A stretch of DNA of 64,000 nucleotides from the NCBI RefSeq assembly GCF_001540865.1, contig NC_033636.1, positions 9,446,192 to 9,510,191 on the forward strand, in the 5' to 3' direction. This document shows, piece after piece, positions 59,421 to 64,000 of this stretch. Source of the DNA: Ananas comosus. Lineage: Eukaryota; Streptophyta; Magnoliopsida; Poales; Bromeliaceae. Within the stretch, counting starts at the first letter, position 1, and each line of letters begins with the position of its first letter. The position numbers and the translations under genes were made by a program. The notes beneath the pieces were generated by a model, which saw nothing but the letters and a program-made list of their open reading frames with translations, did no database searches and was not told where the DNA came from.

Positions 59421-62400
59421 TCAACAGTCAATGGACATGCAGCCCTCAGTTCCGCTACTATCTGAATTGCTTAAGAATGGATCGATCTTCACCCACAGCA
59501 GCGAAAAGACGGAGGCGAGCAACACAGACCAAAGCACGACGACGGTCGGAGTACGATTCTGCCTCCCCATGAGACCCTTGAGGAAGGGATAGAGATGAAG
59601 TATCACCCACAGCGCGAAGAACACTTTCCCAAAGAGCGGGCCCCATGTTTCGTACCCACTGTTTAGCGCATCGGAGAATCCAGCGACCACCCCTACTAGG
59701 TTGACGACGAGAATGGTCGTCGGGGGGATCAGCACTGTGGTCCACTTGAAAACATAAAGCTCACCAAATTCGGCATCGTCGGAGGCTTTCGCTGTGACGG
59801 TGAAATTTGTGTCCAGGCCGGCAACCATCTTGAGTATGCCTTGGAAGACGGCGAATAGATGGGCAGAGACGCCACCGATCACCCAGAATTGCTCGTTCCT
59901 CCACCAATCCTCGATCCCGACACCACTCCACCGCAGCTCGAGAACGCTTGTGAGGATGATCGAGATGAAAAGGCCAAGGAACCACACGCTTGCGAGGTTG
60001 GATAGCTGTCAAAAAGATGGCGCAAGATACGAAGCAGGAAATATTGTCAGTCATTTCAAAGAATGAGAGACTTGGACATCAGCAAAACTGTAGAGAGTCG
60101 TGAAATTTGCAGAGGCAAAGTGATTTAGCAACACAATTACTGGAGTGATAGTATTAGCAAAGTAGGATATGTTACCAATGCTGTGGGTGAATTGCATATA
60201 GACACTGAGTTTAGAGTACGTTTTGGAATATAGATGGATTGAACTTTGGTCACCAAGTTTTGTGTGTTTGGCTTTTGATATCACTAGTTAGGGCATTAAG
60301 CACTAATATTTTGACGCTTTTATTGGACTAAGGAGAGAAGAAAGTTGCATTACCGTCGGGATGATGAACTTTCCTGTCAGCAAGCATATGGCAGGCAAGG
60401 TACAGTATGCAACAAGAGGGAGGGAGGTGAAGGGATAGACGATGGTGTTAATGTAGGCTAATCTTTGGAGCCATTTCAGACGGCCACCTCCAAAGCCGTA
60501 CCAAAGGGGGCAATGCCGACTCAGAAATATTTCGACAGAACCAAGAGCCCAGCGAAGGACCTGATGCAACCGATCTGAGAGGTTGATAGGTGCCGATCCT
60601 TTAAAAGCAGGCCTTGTTGGCATGCAGTATATCGATCTCCACCCGCGGCAGTGCATTTTGAATCCAGTTAATATATCTTCAGTTACAGATCCGTATATCC
60701 AGCCAATCTGTGAGACAATTATATGCCAGGGTTCAGAAAGAAGCTAGCAATAAAGAATACCAATATGTTCAGCGACAAGGATTATCCTGTATTGTAAGGT
60801 GGGAAGAACAAAAGGCTCTTTGAAACAAGTCGTACTCATTGCACCTTGAGAATGTACAACCAGATAAAAGATACAAAAGCAAAATTATTCATCAGAAAGT
60901 AAGAAGACACCTCAGAGTTAAATTCACAAATTAGGTAGGAAAACAATTGGACTCGCAACTCGCAGGTTGACTTCAGCCATTCATTAGGCCATTCATTTTC
61001 TGCTAATGTTTGTTTCATTGGTCATGGTTCGATATCAATGAGCGAAAAGTACCCTTATCGAGCTCTTGTACTTCGGTCATTGCATATTGAGCATAAAGCT
61101 GTTATCTGTTACAAAAATATAATTCGGCACTATAATAGATTGAGAAGAGACGCACCTCTTTCCCCCATTCGGTTTTCTCTTCGTACCCACAACTAATTAC
61201 GTGAATAGCTTCATTAATCAGTGTTGCTGGATTTGCAGACTCGGGCATCCCTCCATTCTCCATTAGAGTAGATTCAATGAACACTGAGGACAACCCAAAA
61301 GTCTTTTCGAAGCTCGCCTGAGAGATTAGCATGGACCTCTCATATTCATCATAATCTGCGTAAGAATTAACATCATTTTTAAGCATTGTAAGCTCCTCAT
61401 TGTAAAAACTACCTGACGTAAAGCATACTTACTGTCAATTTCTCGTAGGTTAAATATAGCAGCATCAAGATCTTCTCGTCTAGATTCCCTATAAATGTCA
61501 TTCTGATCTTTTTGAACTTTCTTGGAGCCCCCACAGCAGCAGCAACAGCTGCAGCACCATGAACAAAAGGAAGACTTTGGAACAGCTGGCAAAGATGGTG
61601 GTCCGTAACCATAGAGTGCTTGCCTATTAAAAACACAACCAGTTCCCACATAAACAGGCCCTTGGATGCCGTCGAGTCCTTTCATGTTAACCTATACATG
61701 GCAAGTATGCAATAAAGAAATTAAAGAGAGAGAAGAAAGAGTCAAAAGGTGGGTGCAAATATTTTGTTACTTACGTCAAAGAAGACAATGTTCCTATTAG
61801 CATATCGATCACTGCGATCTATACCATCAAACCTCTGAGGGAACTGGACATAACAGACATCTCTACCTACTTCAGGATCCATCATGAAACACATCGCTTC
61901 GCGTACTGCTTTACTGTTATTGATGTAGTGATCGCAATCAAGGTTAAGAAAGTATGGAGCGTTTGTGAGAATTGCAGATACACGAACCTGCAATAAAAAT
62001 AAAAAGAATAAAATAAATAGCCTGTAAGCCATGGTGAGGTGCATTACTAATTAGGAGAACTGAGAAAGAATTATTCGTCTGAAGAATAATTCTGTGTACC
62101 AATGCATTCATGGCACCAGCCTTCTTGTGGTGCTGATATCCGGGCCTTTTCTCTCTTGAAACATACACTAGTCGGGGAAGTTCATTTCCTTCCATGTCAT
62201 GAGCACCACTATGACCAAGAAAAACCTGCAGGAAAAAAAAGCTTAACAATAACCCCATTCAAAAACATACATCTATGCAGCAGTGGGTTCGACTATAGCA
62301 GATCTAAATGATAATCATCTTTCTAAACGTCAGTGAAATAGATTACTTTACAAAAAATATCGATAGAATCATCAGTCAACAGAAGAACAGAAAACTCACA

Positions 62401-64000
62401 GGCATTTAAAGGAGCCAAATAGGCAACGATTTAATGATGTTGCCTCGAAAATATATGTAACTGAAGGGCTTAAATGGATCTAATTTTCCATAAAATTAGT
62501 GCTATGCACAACAAAGATCCTAACTATCTTGTCCCGGCTAGGCGGTCACTTTCGTTGTGAGATGTCCTCCAGGAACTAATATCATATGTCATAAATAGCA
62601 ATTTGCCTACCATGGCACCTTAAGTAATGTCAAAACCCCGAAGAACAGAATATTGCAAATTGGATCACTCATATACCTAGAATAGGATATAAAAACAAAA
62701 CTACATGATAAAATGTAGCATCACTGTTGTTCCTAAGTTTATTATATACTCTTTGTCACAATGGCATGAGTTCAATCAACTCAACACATGCATGTGATGA
62801 TGGCCCAAACTTAAAAGAAATAAACCTGAATCATGCAGGGGTGGTCACGTGGATTATTCCCTGGCCATGGTGTTCCATCTTGCATAACCCATCCTTCCTC
62901 TGGTGTTTTCTGGGCCTTAGAAACTAAGGCATTTATCCTCACCTTGTACTCCTCATAGTCTCTCTGCGAAGAGACGTAGATATTAATGCTCTGCTCTTTA
63001 AGATCTATTTATCAATCTGTTTCTACCAATTTGGCCATATTTAGTTGCAAAGACTACTTCAGAAAAGCTCATTAGATAATTATGCAATACTTGGTAGAAT
63101 TATAGCAGAAATAATTCACCTTCATAGCTCTGCGTTCTTTAACAAAAGACGGCTGCACTTTGTCCTTCAAGTAGTCAATTTTTTGTGAAAAGTAAAACTC
63201 AGGTGCTCGTGGTTCAATTGAGTACTTTTTACAGAATGGAACCCACTTCCTAGCGAATTCCGCAGTTTCAGCAAGCGTCTCAAAAGTAAGCATAGCAGAA
63301 CCGTCATCAGATACGTAACAAGAAACTTTATTAACAGGATAATCCACAGCGAGGATTGAAAGGACAGTGTTTGCAGTAACCAGCGGTGGTTCTTTTAGGG
63401 GATCCACAGTACTGACAAAGAAGTCCACAGCAGCAAGTTCATTACCTTCAGCGTCTTTCTCGTATCTGGGAAGAAAAAAACTTTTAGAATGTTTCTTGCA
63501 TATAGATAGCAATCTGTATTAGTCGTGTTTCGTTTCAAGTGAATTTTTCTGATGATAAATTAGACTTAACAGATTAAAAGCTTTCCAATAATGATATGAT
63601 ATAGTCTCTGAGTGAGAAACAAAACAAACCATCCTCACTTTAAACTTGCATTTTCACATATATCAGAAACAAGTGGGACCATCCTCACATCATTTCTATG
63701 GACAATCCCTTTATATATAAATACTTAAGCAAAATGCCATATTCAACAGTTCCAAATGCATACCTTGCAGATAATCTGTCAATATATGTCTCCCTATTGA
63801 TAGGTGACCATTTGGGAAATTGATCCAACACCCAAGAGATTGCAAACCAGATCTCACAGATGATCGAGGTCAGCCACAGACCGTAAGCGCTGTCAACAGG
63901 ATTGGTAATTCGATAATGAAAGAATAGCCCAAGGATAATTAATCTCATTATGATTACAGTCCTATACGGCGTGAGCTTATTAGGTGAGATGGGAATGATT
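59421..64000 (-). CDS. Cellulose synthase catalytic subunit (CESA8/rice CESA4-like), 3' part, 9 exons in view
   Basis: Plasma-membrane glycosyltransferase (GT2) that polymerises UDP-glucose into beta-1,4-glucan within the rosette complex. The gene enters from the right edge; the zinc-finger N-terminus is outside. Exons (descending): 64000-63764, 63465-63120, 62963-62826, 62225-62100, 61987-61775, 61691-61433, 61355-61156, 60707-60354, 60005-59421, giving 818 residues and a stop. Visible in order: two N-terminal membrane helices ([26 protein letters not shown]), the first Asp motif SDDGSAM, the plant-conserved region, DCDHY (DxD), a Cys-rich class-specific region ([17 protein letters not shown]), [13 protein letters not shown], then six C-terminal helices. 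The C-terminus GCMSIDC resembles the secondary-wall CESA8/OsCESA4 clade rather than CESA4 or CESA7; this clade call is from memory. All key catalytic residues are present. Confidence 0.95.

Noticed and set aside
1..64000. CRISPR arrays, operons, phage or bacterial islands
   Set aside because: None seen; all gene structures are eukaryotic with spliceosomal introns.

Overview
The window is nuclear DNA of a flowering plant, most likely a monocot. The evidence is intron-rich plant genes, very GC-rich first exons inside AT-rich intergenic DNA, plant-specific families (OVATE protein, PERK kinase, CESA, RABG3), many short non-autonomous transposons and a decayed plastid DNA insert. I cannot name the species. 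The assembly is imperfect: N positions lie at 4826, 12171, 37202, 40431, 41359, 43225-43229, 53662 and 54948-55059, and several of them join duplicated sequence.

Layout. 1-7.9 kb: AT-rich intergenic DNA with foldback MITEs, tRNA-derived SINEs and a nuclear copy of chloroplast trnA-UGC. 7.98-8.67 kb (-): an OVATE family protein. 8.9-15.3 kb: intergenic, one SINE. 15.3-22.0 kb (-): a 15-exon PXA-PX-Nexin_C sorting nexin of about 1100 aa. 22.6-24.4 kb: SINE and a long foldback element carrying a nested SINE. 25.2-30.4 kb (+): the AP-4 beta subunit, 11 exons, 835 aa. 31.75-31.95 kb (-): TOM7. 32-43 kb: SINEs, then three copies of the promoter and first codons of a PERK gene joined by Ns. 43.1-47.5 kb (+): the PERK receptor kinase, 8 exons. 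49.6-52.2 kb (+): a RAB7/RABG3 GTPase, 7 exons, with a probable U12-type intron. 53.25-54.04 kb (+): an unknown acidic protein broken by a misassembled duplication. 55-58 kb: SINE, foldback MITEs and a 0.79 kb near-perfect palindrome. 58.05-58.75 kb (+): a telo-box/TATA promoter followed by box C/D snoRNAs, one clearly U80. 59.4-64.0 kb (-): the C-terminal 818 residues of a cellulose synthase, probably the secondary-wall CESA8 clade, running off the right edge.

The protein genes are independent plant transcription units, not an operon. Three of them (sorting nexin, AP-4 beta, RAB7) act in post-Golgi and vacuolar trafficking, which I regard as coincidence of neighbourhood. Exon limits were derived by hand from splice signals, reading-frame continuity and remembered homologues; each complete model closes in frame. 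Nothing here is clearly a wholly new system. The most interesting signals are the long-palindrome transposon family, the SINE family with clean target-site duplications, the duplicated splice acceptor in AP4B, the U12-type intron in RAB7 and the U80 snoRNA locus.
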